DNA of 64,000 bases, taken from positions 21,494,412-21,558,411 of the forward strand of contig NC_045139.1 in the NCBI RefSeq assembly GCF_008831285.2. The letters are read 5' to 3'. Source of the stretch: Nymphaea colorata. Lineage: Eukaryota > Streptophyta > Magnoliopsida > Nymphaeales > Nymphaeaceae. The position numbers and the translations under genes are program-made. Numbering within the stretch: the first letter of the stretch is position 1; every line of letters begins with the position of its first letter. The notes beneath the pieces were generated by a model, which searched no databases, was not told where the DNA came from, and saw nothing but the letters and a program-made list of their open reading frames with translations. Positions 1-11,368 of the stretch are shown one piece after another.

Positions 1-718
1 TAGAAAATATTTGATTATCTCCAAAATTTTTATGCATCTTTCTAATTTAAAAAACAAAAACCTACAGCATAAAGACCTTCAAAACCAGACCCTTTTATGT
101 TCCTGCTTATTTATGACCCGTTATCACTGAAGTCCACGTGGTAGCAGGGCTTCAAATATTGATTTTGTATTGAAGAAGCGACCAAGACGACTCCATGGAT
201 CATGCGTTCCTATGCTTCGGTGTCCGTAGCTACAAAGTTGGAGATCGATACGGCGTTGCATCAAGACCCCAAGTGAAAGAAAGACTCTTAAGGTAAGTGC
301 AAGAAAATGATAAGTTCTGACCGATAATGGAATGCAATCTTAAGTTTTTTAAGCATTCATGTGGATTTCTTGTTTTAATTGTGGCCATTGAGGAGTTAAT
401 TAAAATGTGTGGTAATGGACTAATATTAGGTTTGAACCTATGGTGTTGCAAATCTGGTCCTCAAGGGACAACCATGGGTTGATCCACCGTGATCGAACCT
501 TCTCACTTCTTTTTCTAAGAAATATTTCCTAGTTTTTGAACAGACATAGTTGCTTTTATTTATTTATGGTCTTCAGTCGTTGAATAGTGGCTTTTATTTG
601 TCATGAAAGAACGCATGGTGTAGGTTATGCTTGTTGAAATGATAGTATGTTGCTTGATTTAATGAAGAAAATGGTATGGATGTTCCTCTGTGGTGCAGTC
701 CGCTTTTCAATTTACAGA
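1..718. other. Intergenic, one exon-like stretch
   Basis: AT-rich sequence without a recognisable gene. A perfect G-box core (CCACGTGG) lies at 134-141. An ATG at 195 opens about 33 codons that run into a good 5' splice site (AAG then GTAAGTGC, near 293), so this could be a first exon of something leaving the window or a non-coding transcript. I found no following exon, so no gene is called. Confidence 0.3.
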
Positions 719-720
719 AG

Positions 721-896
721 GTGTTTGGACTGACAGCCCAAAACCAGTTTTTCAGAGGCAGGTTTTGTGTTTTGGAATGTTTGAGTGTCATCAAAACTGG
801 GTTCGAGTAAAACCCAGTTTTGACAAAACCTGGTTTTTAAAAGACCTGACACCCTTTAGGTTATTCGAAAACCAAGTTTTAAGTATCGACCAAACA
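721..896. repeat. Foldback (MITE-like) element, copy 1
   Basis: About 175 bp with imperfect terminal inverted repeats: GTGTTTGG at the left end and a complementary CCAAACA at the right. Inside is a perfect 11-bp stem (793-803 pairing with 811-821, 7-base loop) built from AAAACTGGGTT and its complement. The phrase CATCAAAACTGGG recurs at 3488-3500 in a second element. Structure and recurrence suggest a small non-autonomous DNA transposon; the superfamily is not determined. Confidence 0.45.
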
Positions 897-3081
897 AAAA
901 AAAAACAAACTTTTAAAACTCATAAAACCAAGTTTTCATTAAATCTTGCTTGTGAGGATTGCCTTTGAAATTTGTAAAGGCCTTATTTCCAACTTCTTTC
1001 AACTGAAATATTTGAATGTCTTATATGGATTTTAAAATCATAAAATTTCTATCAAAGTGCCGGAGGGCTTCAACTTCCGATTATTTGCAAAAGAAAATCA
1101 TGAGTTGGGGTTTTGGTTGATTTAAACCATTTACATATTCATTTAAAAGTTTACTAATTTCTTGTTTTAATCAATTTCAAGCACAACTTAATTTCTAATG
1201 TGCTGTCATATCATTTCTATAAAGTATAAACTAATTCCTTTGGTTTTGATCTAACGTACGTGTCAAAGAGCTTAAAATTTTAAACATGAGAAGCAATATC
1301 TTATTTAAAAAAGGTATTGTGAAATTCCCGTAATCTGGCTTGAAAATTACTTAAATTAATTTATATTTAAATCTCGATTAAAAGCAACTGATTTTTTAAA
1401 TTTGTGCTTTGAATATGGTTCCTTCTTAACTTACATAATAGAAAATTTACACCGTAATTTAGTTACTAAAACTATGGTTTGAGATCTAATTGTCTAAAAT
1501 TTGATTGGAAACTAATAATTACTTTCTAGGGTCTGATATCGCACAGATACAACCATAAAAGTAGGACATTTAAACTCGACTGTAAAGCATATCTTTGCAC
1601 AGTATTAACTTAAGTTTGTGCTTTACATTGGGGCACAAAATTCAAATTAAAAAACTTCATAAATGCGTGAAAAAATTATTTTAAATGGAGAATGTTTTTA
1701 GGATATTCTTTATTGATTTCATAACGTGATTAAACGGTTTATAAGCGATTTCAAACCAAGTATAAATTTTTTGTTTCAGAAAATTCTGACCTTAAAGTAT
1801 TATCATACTGTTTGAAAAGTATGAATCTTTAGCTTTCAAACTATATTTTGGTCATCTTTACTATTAAAAAACAATATAGATGAACTTGTTAACGGATTAA
1901 TATGGTGGCGTGTATGTGACCTTATTTTGAAGCACTTATTGTTTGTGTTTGGATAATTGGATATGTTTAAGCTTTTATATGCATGTATAAGATTTTGTTT
2001 TTTTTAACATATCAAGGAAATTGTTAATGTGATGTCTCTTCTTTCAACTAGAATGTAGCGACAGCTTGGAGTTTTTACCTCAAGTGCAGCTTTATATAGT
2101 CTCTTGTATGAGATACTGTTTGAAATAGCGAGCTATGTTCTATGCCGATAAAATGGAGAAACATTAGGTAAATGTGGCTCTCTAATATGCCAATGCAAGT
2201 AAAATGAGTCGATACTCTTAGAAAATTCAACGAATTTTATGACAAAATGTTAATTCCACAGTTTCCCATATCTATTGTGGTCGTACAAGTGATCCCAAAT
2301 ATAAAATGAAAATTAAACCTTATGTGTGCAACAATCCATGCATGATAATAAGTAAAAGATAGTGAAGATATTTGCAATCGCTGTGTGCATATGTATAAAT
2401 ACGTTTGATATATTGCCTCAATGTATCCTGAGTTTGTTTTAAGTATTTAGAACGCTGGTTGCTCCATGTACGTTTATATCTAAGCATATTTATTACGTTT
2501 GCATGTATTGCATTTTTGGCTAGCTGGTTAAGGCAATAGATTACTGAATTGAGAGTTTCTAAATTTCTCCTTTTCCTTTTTTTTTTTTTTTTAAGTCTAG
2601 ATGGAGAATGGTCACTTGGTTGGGGAAAAGATTTTATATTTAAAAAATTGGTATTTGATGTGTGGATGACACAACCATATTTGGATCAACAATTTTTAAT
2701 TTTTCTTTATTTTAGTTCAAGTTGATTGAAATGGTTTGGTTATTTTTTTATAATGATGTCTAGATATACGAGGTATTTTTATTTTATATTATGTTGTGTT
2801 CTAAAAAAAAAACGGATTACCACCAGGTTTAAAGTCATCTTAAGAAGCTAGCTTCAGATCAAAGCTAACTATCCTTCAAGTCTTATACGCGAACCGGGTA
2901 GCCATTGCCTTACTCAACCTGCATTTTCTTGATGTATCCTATACTTCAACTAAAAGAGGTAAATCGCATCCTAAGTAGGTTTTGAAAGCTCGTCAACGTT
3001 TCATTTTTTACCTTTTAACGGTTTACTACCTTATGCACTTGTCCTTTCATTTATAAACTTAGTATACGTACCCTTGAATAT
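897..3081. other. Intergenic, nothing recognised
   Basis: Strongly AT-rich sequence. No long open frame, no family motif and no clear repeat border were seen on either strand. A T-run lies near 2578-2593. It may be decayed transposon sequence, but nothing in it proves this. Confidence 0.4.
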
Positions 3082-3425
3082 TTATAAGCTTGGCAACTTG
3101 AATATTTCAAACCATTCTCTTGATTTATAAGCTTGGCAACTTGAATATTTCAAACCATTCTCTTGATTTATAAGCTTGGCAACTTGAATATTTCAAACCA
3201 TTCTCTTGATTTATAAGCTTGGCAACTTGAATATTTCAAACCATTCTCTTGATTTATAAGCTTGGCAACTTGAATATTTCAAACCATTCTCTTGATTTAT
3301 AAGCTTGGCAACTTGAATATTTCAAACCATTCTCTTGATTTATAAGCTTGGCAACTTGAATATTTCAAACCATTCTCTTGATTTATAAGCTTGGCAACTT
3401 GAATATTTCAAACCATTCTCTTGAT
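3082..3425. repeat. Minisatellite, 8 exact copies of 43 bp
   Basis: Eight head-to-tail copies of a 43-bp unit begin at 3082, 3125, 3168, 3211, 3254, 3297, 3340 and 3383. Each starts TTATAAGCTTGGCAACTTGA and ends TTCTCTTGAT. I saw no difference between copies, which points to recent expansion or homogenisation. The array ends about 0.9 kb upstream of the start codon of the gene at 4317. Confidence 0.97.
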
Positions 3426-3475
3426 TAGGCTAGGAAAAACCAGTTCAAAATGCGCCCAAAATAATGTTTTTTAGA

Positions 3476-3594
3476 GTGTTTGGGCGACATCAAAACTGGG
3501 TCTAGGAATACCCAATCTTGGTAAAACCTAATTCAAAGGAAGAGTGAATAACATGTTACTAAAAAAGCAACCTTTAAGTGTGCCACCCAAATAC
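3476..3594. repeat. Foldback (MITE-like) element, copy 2
   Basis: A 119-bp element whose ends, GTGTTTGGGCGACA and TGCCACCCAAATAC, pair as terminal inverted repeats at 11 of 14 positions. It shares CATCAAAACTGGG with the element at 721-896. Related palindromic pieces (AAAACCAG, AACTGGGTTTTT) extend on both sides to about 3670, so the true element may be larger. Confidence 0.45.
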
Positions 3595-4159
3595 AAAAAC
3601 CAGTTTTTAAAACTTATTGGAAAATTTTGTTATAACAAACCCAAATTTTCAGGTAACTGGGTTTTTAAGGGTCTCATCCAAATTTCTGTAAGGTGATAAT
3701 TTCCTTTCTTTCTCATACGCTTTAATATTTATAAACATAGTTCAGCGTTTGCATAGGTAGATTAATGTTTCAATTGATCGAAAACTTCATGATACAAATG
3801 TCGGCCGAAGGACGCGGCTGGAATTTGAAGAGCTTCAAAGAGCAAAGAGCAAAGAGCAAGAGCAAGCGTGTGTGTGTGTATGCCCCGGGGGGTCAGATGG
3901 GGTCACGTTATCATGCTAAAAAAACAAAATGAACAATTATAATAAACCTTGAAACTCGTCGCCATCGCCCCTTCCATCACGCCCATCAAAACAATGGTGA
4001 TAAGATAATAGTGAAAGCCCGTAATAAAATAAAGGTTTTCTACTTTCTGTCAAGACTCAAGAGGGGTGGGGCTTTATGGTTCCACTCCGGAGGTACTGTC
4101 TCACTGCGACGGACTCCCCATCAGTCCACCACCAAAGCCGCCTGTGAACTCAAGAGAAA
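3595..4159. other. Upstream region of the 4317 gene
   Basis: Distal promoter region of the single-exon gene. It holds purine-rich GCAAAGAGCAAAGAGCAAGA repeats and a short GT run near 3830-3880. An ATG at 4076 opens a 24-codon frame closing at 4147; it would be an upstream ORF if transcription starts before it. No firm TATA box was assigned. Confidence 0.35.
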
Positions 4160-4316
4160 CCCTCTTCTTCTTCTTCTTCTTCTTCTACTTCCTCTCTCTC
4201 TCTTTGCAGCAGCCGAATACCTTACAGAGGAGGAGGTACAGAGGAGGTGAGGAGCAAGATCTCTCTCTCTCTCTCTCTCTCTTTCTGTGGTTTGACTGGT
4301 AGAGGATAGTGGGAGG
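4160..4316 (+). promoter_or_regulatory. CT-rich leader of the 4317 gene
   Basis: Immediately upstream of the start codon are a CTT run (about 4162-4186) and an uninterrupted CT run (4260-4283). Pyrimidine-rich tracts of this kind are common in plant 5' leaders, and GA/CT repeats are known binding sites of BPC (BARLEY B RECOMBINANT/BASIC PENTACYSTEINE) factors. The repeats are visible; their regulatory use here is inference. Confidence 0.5.
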
Positions 4317-5708
4317 ATGGGGGATAAAGATGTGGACGATGGCCTAGATGGTATGCAGTGCAACAGCCATCCTTTCACCAACAAGGGAGGGATCTGCGCT
4401 TTTTGTCTTCAAGAGAAACTGGGCAAGCTCATCTCCTCCTCAACTCTCAGCTTTGATGCCAAGATCAATAACCACCGCCATATTCCCTCGGAACCGTCTC
4501 CCTCCCACCAGCATCACTCCTCTTCCTCCTCCCCTTCCTTCACCATCGAAGCCGGAACGGCATCGGCCCTGGCTCCACCGCCGTTGCCGTCGATGCCACG
4601 CCTCAAGCAACTCGCATCCTCCTCCTCTGCCGCCTCCGCTGCTGTTTATAGTAAGAAGCTGCCCGCGGCTGCCCCTTCTCGTCCGAGCCATTACCATCTT
4701 CATCGCGAGCAAACCACCTTCGCCTCCTCGTTGGACAAGAAGGTGGGAGGCGCCGCTTCCTCTTCCACCACCGCGGCCGCTTCCTCCTCCTCCTCCTCCT
4801 CCACGGGCGCTATCCTGACCTTGAACCGGAGCAGATCTGTTGCTCCCAGGCGAGCCCTTGATAGCTCATCCTGTGAGGCGGAGAACAGCCCCAGGAGGAG
4901 GAGCTTCTGGTCCTTCCTCTCTTTCGCCAGGAAAAGAGGGAGGGATCGAGGAAGCAGAAGACGGTGGGACGACAAAAGCGTGGGCTTCGAAGTGGAGGAA
5001 GAGGAGGACGTGGAAGGAGGCGCGGCCACTCGGAGAAAGGGTGCCGATGATGCGCTCTTTCATCAACAGCAGAGCGAGAAGAAGGCATGCGGCATCGGCG
5101 GGTTTGAGAAGGAAAGTGAGAGCCCCAACAGCAGCGGCTCCGCGTCGTATTTCGGACGGAAGGTAGCGAGGTCTAGATCCGTCGGTTGCGGTAGCAGGAG
5201 CTTCTCGGGGGATTTCTTGGAGAGGATCTCCAATGGCTTTGTGGACTGCACCCTGAGAAGAGTAGAATCTCACAGAGAAGCCAAGGCCAATAGTAAGATC
5301 GTTTTGCACGGGACATCGGCGGCAGCAGCGGCTGCGGCCGGTGGAATCAAGGAGAGCGTCAAATGTGGTGGTCTCTTTGGTGGATTTGGCATTTACTCTG
5401 CTTCCTCCTCCTCCTATTGGCTTTCCGAAGATCTCAGAGATCGGAATAGCGGTAGGCTTTCTTCTGGATCGGGCGCACCTCATGGCAGGACTAACAAGGG
5501 CTGGGGTTGGGCGTTTGCAAGCCCCATGAGAGCTTTCCGGCCGTCGAGACACCCTGCCACAGAAAAGGACGGAGAAGAAGGCCGCGCCAACAATGATCCC
5601 CGCAGCAATGGCAGCGGCAGCAGCAACAATGACAACAGCAGGGCTCCCGTGCCTTCGATCGTCACCGAGTCTGTTCCCCCTCCGGTGGTTCTTGTAGGAG
5701 GCTATTGA
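4317..5708 (+). CDS. Plant-specific Cys/His-motif protein, OCTOPUS/DUF740-like N-terminus
   Basis: Single-exon gene of 463 codons plus stop, with the ATG in purine context (GGGAGGATGG). The biochemical function is not known to me. The N-terminus carries C15-x2-H18-x8-C27-x2-C30 followed by LQEKLGKL, a pattern like the start of OCTOPUS/DUF740 plant proteins and probably metal-binding. Residues about 55-170 are Ser/Ala/Pro-rich and of low complexity. A basic segment follows (SPRRRSFWSFLSFARKRGR, about residues 192-210), then a short acidic run (VEEEEDVEGG), a conserved-looking block RSRSVGCGSRSFSGDFLERI in the middle, and a Gly/Ser/Asn-rich tail. No signal peptide or transmembrane helix is evident; the basic and Ser-rich make-up suggests peripheral membrane or cytoplasmic location (inference). 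GC-rich codons stand out sharply from the AT-rich surroundings. Overlapping frames on both strands are shadows of this one. Reality of the gene is near certain; the family assignment is moderate. Confidence 0.9.
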   Translation: MGDKDVDDGLDGMQCNSHPFTNKGGICAFCLQEKLGKLISSSTLSFDAKINNHRHIPSEPSPSHQHHSSSSSPSFTIEAGTASALAPPPLPSMPRLKQLASSSSAASAAVYSKKLPAAAPSRPSHYHLHREQTTFASSLDKKVGGAASSSTTAAASSSSSSSTGAILTLNRSRSVAPRRALDSSSCEAENSPRRRSFWSFLSFARKRGRDRGSRRRWDDKSVGFEVEEEEDVEGGAATRRKGADDALFHQQQSEKKACGIGGFEKESESPNSSGSASYFGRKVARSRSVGCGSRSFSGDFLERISNGFVDCTLRRVESHREAKANSKIVLHGTSAAAAAAAGGIKESVKCGGLFGGFGIYSASSSSYWLSEDLRDRNSGRLSSGSGAPHGRTNKGWGWAFASPMRAFRPSRHPATEKDGEEGRANNDPRSNGSGSSNNDNSRAPVPSIVTESVPPPVVLVGGY

Positions 5709-5890
5709 TTTTCATCTCCACCGTGAGCAGGTCTGGCTGATCTCCTTCGATTTCGAATTCTTAAAGTTGGTGGTTTAAGTTAGACGTTCCGTTCGATTGC
5801 CTCTGTTCTTTTTCTTTTTCTTACTTTTGAGCTTTTTTCTTACCTTTTCGTTTCCCCTGAACTAGATTTCATTCTTTTTGCTGTAACTAT

Positions 5891-6080
5891 CATCTACCGT
5901 GAACCTATATGATTGATTCATCAAGAAGGGGGCCTTTTTGTGTTTTGACCATGCCCACCACACTCTTCTCTGTTTCTTTCTTTTTCATCTACCATGATCC
6001 TATATGATTGATTCATCAGGAAGGGGCCTTTTTGTGTTTTGACCATGCCCACCACACTCTTCTCCGTTTCTTTCTTTTTC
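5891..6080 (+). repeat. 95-bp tandem duplication, 3' flank of the 4317 gene
   Basis: Two nearly identical 95-bp units start at 5891 and 5986 (CATCTACCGTGAACC and CATCTACCATGATCC) and share GGCCTTTTTGTGTTTTGACC. They begin about 180 bp after the stop codon at 5708, so they probably lie in or just past the 3' UTR. Confidence 0.85.
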
Positions 6081-7329
6081 ATACTTTTGCCTTTCTCTCT
6101 CTTTTTCTGTCTCTAAAGAACATGCCGGCGCCGGCAGCCGTCTACTTTGCAAGTCATTTGGTTCTAAAAACTGTGTAGTTGGTTTAGACCTGAGCTTTCA
6201 ATGGAGGATCCCACTCGATGCATCGTCCCTAAAAGGTCTACCTGACGCAGAGAGCACATGGTTTTGCTGGGCCGGAAGGGGAGGAGGGAGGGTGAAGGTG
6301 AGGGTGAAGGATTCGCCTACAGCCTGGCGGATGAGTTGCAAGACCAGTCCACTTCTCTTCTTCTCAACAGGGCCACTCTTGACAAGCTGGTGGATCCATG
6401 ATTGACCAGCTCTCTCTCCCCCCACCCCCAATCAGATAATTAGAAGGGATTCCACTGCAAGGGCTTCTTGTTGTGGTTAAAACCAAATATGGGCCAAGTT
6501 TCTGTTCATTATTTATCTGGTCACCTGAGTGTTGCTGACAACTGTCACGGAAAAGGCTGCTTTTACCAAGATCTTTTCAACTATTGCTTGAGTCTAAACG
6601 GGAGATTTCATGAAGAAAACGACAATGATGTTTTTTTTTTTAAATTTCCAAAAAAAAAAAAAAAAGTAAAAGTGAAGAAAATACTGTTTTAACTTAAGAA
6701 GACAACATTGAAAAGAAGACGCAAAAAGGTTAGATCTGTATATGCATTTATATCAAGAGTAGGCATGACAAATGAAAAATTATGTATCGTTCCACCGTAG
6801 CCCCGGCAGGTTAGCAATGTTGGCAAGCTGTTTCCTTTTCTTCTCTCCTTCTCTTAATTCGACTGCCTTGACGTCTATCAAGTAATCAGGTTGAGGGCTG
6901 TGTTTGGATCTCGTGGTTGTACTGTACATGCGTCAGTATTGCTTGTATCTGCCATTCATTGGAAATTTGGAATCAAACTGAAGACGCGTTAGTTACCAAC
7001 TTTTACATGTTTTAGCTACATTAGTACTTAGGATCGCCAACCATATTTAGGCATGATAAATCAGATTTTTTTTTTGCCCTGTTTGGTTTTACCACTCATG
7101 TTTAGCAACTCCTGAAATATCGCCGACTTGATTATTGTGTCTACCTCCTTCACTCTTGTTTGCTGCCTGCCTCTTGATGGTTGCTGGCATCACACACAGC
7201 TCTTGGATGAAGGGTGAGGTAGCTAGATTATTACTGCCCCTCATCCATGAAGTATTATTTATTACACGTCCGCCAAGTTTGTCTTGCAGCTTATTAAAAG
7301 TAAAAAAGAAGGGCATTTAACCATGACAT
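6081..7329. other. Intergenic, nothing recognised
   Basis: No gene is supported. Open frames near 6198-6431 and 7089-7320 show no family resemblance. An A/T homopolymer stretch lies near 6630-6666. Confidence 0.4.
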
Positions 7330-7701
7330 GAGCAGGTTGGCCTTCAAGAGAAATGAATTTGTGTAACTAGTTGAAAAAGAGCAACGCTTTCTTTTAATAA
7401 AATGGCATTCAATCTCAACGTGTCTAGAGCAGTTATGAAAAACCAGATTAATTGACCTATTCTGGGGTTTGATAAATTGTCAAAGAATAAAGGAGACTGC
7501 TTGGGGTAGACTCCAATGTCTTGTAATATACAAGTTACCTTCATAATTTTGGTGTCCGTGGAGGCTATGGCACAATATCCATCCTCGTAACTGGATTTTG
7601 CAACAGTAGGATGCTCCTTGGCACTTGCTGATTATTTCTTCCCAGGATGTAATAACCCATTGTAAAGCATCTACTTTGGGGGCAACCTGCCCTGTTAGCA
7701 T
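7330..7701 (-). pseudogene. Ty1/copia RNase H relic
   Basis: Read on the minus strand, degenerate frames give a copia RNase H-like order: SILLLQNPV, a broken AEYRAxAST-like block, then KVTCILQDIGVYPKQSPLFF and a damaged DN-x-SA region, ending in VALFQLVTQ and a QPA-like tail. These match the conserved 3' pol end of copia elements (the LL-x-ELG and DN-x-SA motifs). Stops and frame changes show it is long dead. No LTR was found next to it. Confidence 0.6.
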
Positions 7702-10152
7702 TATTAGAGGACCCTTAAAGCTCTAATTCCATTGTAAAGAGCAAATAGCAATAGCTAAAAATCCACTTCACAATCTAAAGACAAAAATCAGAGGTGGTGG
7801 CAGTGTGCATAAACTGATAAACGTATACTATTCTGCAAGCTCTGCTGACGTTTTTGAGTGATCTTTAAAAAACTGATTTTGAACATTATAAAAATGAAAA
7901 CCGTGCATCAAACTTTCAAAAGTCTATAAACAGGCTCCCGCAAGTGATCAGTCCAGGTCAATCATGGGCACAAGGTGCCTTATATCTAGGATGTGATTGA
8001 ACATAAAATTGCCTCGAAGGATAAACCTAAGATTTAAAACCTTAAACTAAAAGCAAGTCAACTACAATGAGTCTTTCAAATTTACACTAAGATAGCAGAC
8101 CATAAAATGCTAAGATAGGCCTGCATTGAAGCCTTGCTCATGCCAAACCTCTGGCTCCTCGTATGTGGCAGTTTTCTTACTACTTTTTTTTAGCCTCCAA
8201 GGCTGGGCCACCTAAATGTTGATGCTGTCTTCAATCAATCGCTTCTTTGTGTCGGCTAGCAAGTCTCCTTCCTTCACCAGCATGGAGCCCTGTCTCCCAG
8301 TATTGGGATCTCTTCTCCAAGCACCTAAACACTTGCTACAGGCTAAACAAAAGGTCAGCAGTACCCTATATCATAATAATTCTCACGAAAAATGCCAAAT
8401 ATTTACTAGTTTTACCTGTCTAACTTTTGTGTAAAACTAGTCGCTTCTCAACATGCCTTAACCGTGACAAAACATGTCCAAATGCTAAACAAATTGATGG
8501 TTTTCCTAAGCAAATCTGACCCATCTAGGGTCTGTTCTAAGTCAGACAATGTTCGAATTTTGGATTGGTTCTTGACTGAACTGTGTAGGCCCAGTTTTCA
8601 CTAAAATGGAGAAAGGCAGATGTTACACCCCGTCCAATTGACCTCAACTAATGAGAACCTAGGAAAAATTATAATTATTTAACGATCTCCCAGCTATTCT
8701 GATTGGAAGTGATTCTCGAAATGATTCCTAAAATACTCAAAATGCCCCTGGACAAAGTTCCCTAGGTTTCTATCCTGACTGGACTATCTGGACCGCGATG
8801 ACGATTGCTGCATGGAAGCAGGGTCCAGTGGGGCCAGAGCGAGGCAAATGAAAGTTAATATGCTAGGCTAAGTAGTTTTGGTTGCCGCAGTCAAACTATC
8901 TCAATTGGCTAAGATTTGACTTGTGAAAGTATAAAAATGACCCCACCAAACCTTGTTTAAACCCTAGAATGTGATATATGTGATAAAATCAGGTTTTGAC
9001 TAGGTAGAAAAGGTCTGGTTCATTCTTGACTTTATATGCAGTGCGTTAAGACTTAGATCGGACCATAGGGGACTTAACCTAGCTAAGAATTGAGCTTGGT
9101 TGATCCTAGAATGGACCTATATCTAGGTTCGGACCTTGACCAGACCCTAGGGGATTTAACCTAGCTAAGGCTTGACCTTGGTTAGCAACCCACTAAACCT
9201 TCATAAGCTGGATAGGTTTTGGGTGTGACCAGAGCTCGGTTTGGCTTTATAGGATTTGATCTTGGATTAGAAGGGTCCACACGGTTTTCACACTGGGTGC
9301 AGGTGATCTGGAAATTTCTAAAGGGGTTTGGATGCTAGGCTAGGCAAGTCTGGGTTACTAAGTTTGATCACCTACCTAAGTTAGGACAGAACAGGTGATA
9401 AGGTGCCCTTTCTTGGGGACCTTCCAATTTTGACACCAAACTAAGAACCCTTTCCAACAAAAGGAGGCTTCTAGTTCTCATTCCTTGCCTTCTAATTGAA
9501 GGTTGAGCTTCTCAAAATATTACCTAAGCTAATTGCAGGACGACCCAACTCAATTTTATCAAGTTGTTAAAAGACAAAAGTCCTACACCAAGTAACTAGA
9601 GCTACTTTCATGAAATAAACCGACTTTCTTCATAAAATGAGCTAGAACAATTGGGAAATTAACAAAATTGCTAGGCTAACTAAGTCTGGGAACCCTAAGT
9701 CCACCCCCGTTGATGATATGAAATGAAGGAACCACTACTAGCCTTAAAGTTATTTTGTGCTTTATGACTCTAATCCCTACTTCAAATCCGACTATGCACC
9801 TAACATACCATGTAACAATAGAGTAAGAGTGATTGATCAAGGCAATAACCTAAAAAAATAGTCTAAGCCTAGCTGGTGGCCACCATGCATGCATGTCAAA
9901 AAGAAAATTGAGCATATCAACTTTTCTTGTGGTATATGCTTGTTGATGCAAAGGCGTCAGCCTTTGACTTTGAAAGTGCGTTGGATAAATTTGGCTTACT
10001 TGGAAACCGCCTTTGTATGACCTAGTTGGCCACAATGCTTGAATTTGCCTCTAGATTTTCATAGTCCTTGTCCTTGATACTCCCTTGAGCTATTGCTGCT
10101 TGGCTTAGAGATATTGGCAGCAATTGATCTCGTTGCGGGCATAACAAGCTTT
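7702..10152. other. Intergenic, probably decayed LTR-element DNA
   Basis: No gene is recognised. TGTTACACCCCGTCC near 8622 resembles the start of a gypsy LTR. A degenerate direct repeat (about 9061-9102 and 9141-9182) shares TTAACCTAGCTAAG and the flanking wording AGGGGAYTTAACC. Both suggest old retroelement sequence, but no coding domain confirms it. Confidence 0.35.
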
Positions 10153-10556
10153 TGTTAGAAATTCACATAGTATATACGTATATACATATTATAGACTCAA
10201 TTTAAGGTGATCTAATAAGTCTAGGTCTCATTTAGTATGGATCATATGTGTAGAAACAAAAAAAAATGATCCATATCTGGTTTATGATGAGCAAAACGGT
10301 CATTGGGACTCTCTTAAGTATATAAATGGGGTTGTGGTCTTTAAGGCATAAGGGTTACAAGAAATTCTGTTGTGTGATCTCCTCTATCCCATCGTAGAAG
10401 ATTTTGTATCACTCACTTGAAGCCTCTCGAAGATTCACTGAGCCCTCTTTCAATCTTGCGATGGGCATTGGTATGCTTCTGCGAACTACTCAATGTCAAG
10501 CATGATCGATTCTTATGATTTTGGCATGTATAACATATTTGTTTGTTTATGCCTTC
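10153..10556 (+). repeat. Copia-type LTR, copy 1 (solo or 5')
   Basis: Begins TGTTAGAAATTC and matches 29446-29898 throughout: GACTCAATTTA, GTGATCTAATAA, GTATGGATCATATGTGTAG, a TATA box (TATAAATGGGG), GTGTGATCTC and CATGATCGATTCT. The TATA box and TGTTAG start are typical of a plant copia LTR on the + strand. No polypurine tract precedes it, unlike copy 2, so it is either a 5' LTR or a solo LTR. Confidence 0.7.
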
Positions 10557-11368
10557 AAGAGGCAACAATAACTCTGATATTGTCGATGATGAACAAAAGG
10601 AAGAGAGTGGGTGCCCTCCTGGTCGCAGTTGCGGCCGCAATGTTGCTGCCATTGCTGTAAGGGACATATAGAGAGACAGGGACCTATATGGGTCCCTTCT
10701 TCGGGGACCGCCACCGGCACCTGTAGGTGCCTCATGCTGTTACAGGCAGGCAGAAGGGGAAGGTGTTTTAGCTGGCCTCATTCATTGTTCATTAATGATA
10801 GAAAAAACGTGTTAATGATATGTGTTTTAACTACATCCATTTTTCCCTACGTGAATTTGGTCAAATGCTTTTTTATGTATTGATGATGGGATTTATTCAA
10901 TACATGGCTGTAGTTTGTTTGGATGTTCAATGGATTGAGCATCATTTGGATCTATGTACAATTTTGGATCTTTGTAGTTGGATCTAGATCTATTTTGGTT
11001 TCATGTTCGTATCATATCTAGATTTGAAATTTTATAGTTGGATTTATTTCCTAGTGCAACATGACTTAGATCCAGATTGGTTGAATCTGGATATTTTATC
11101 TTGTTTTGGATCCATGTTAAATTTATGTCAGAATCTTGATATTTGGAATGCTTAGATCCATATCTTTTTTTGTCCAGATTTATGGACCAGATCTATTTCA
11201 TTAGGTTCAGTCTTTGATCTAGATCCACATAGTTTGGATCCCTGTTCATGACTTGGATCCATTTGGTTTTTGATCCAAGGTTATAATCTGGATCTATTTG
11301 GTCTAGATCCAGATCTATGATAGGGATCGATTGGGCCTGCATCCAAAATCATTGAAATCGTGATTTCA
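10557..11368. other. Intergenic, GATCC/AGATC-rich stretch
   Basis: From about 10930 to 11480 variants of GGATCTAGATCC and GATCCATTTGG recur every 20-40 bases, giving a degenerate, locally repetitive tract. The first half has no recognisable feature. The tract continues into the duplicated unit that starts near 11369. Confidence 0.5.

Noticed and set aside
3082-3425. CRISPR-like array
   Set aside because: The repeats are contiguous, with no spacers, and the sequence is plant nuclear DNA.
4348-5665. Several overlapping ORFs on both strands inside the 4317 gene (Pro- and Ser-rich)
   Set aside because: Shadows of the GC-rich gene; no family motif, and codon composition follows from the +1 frame.
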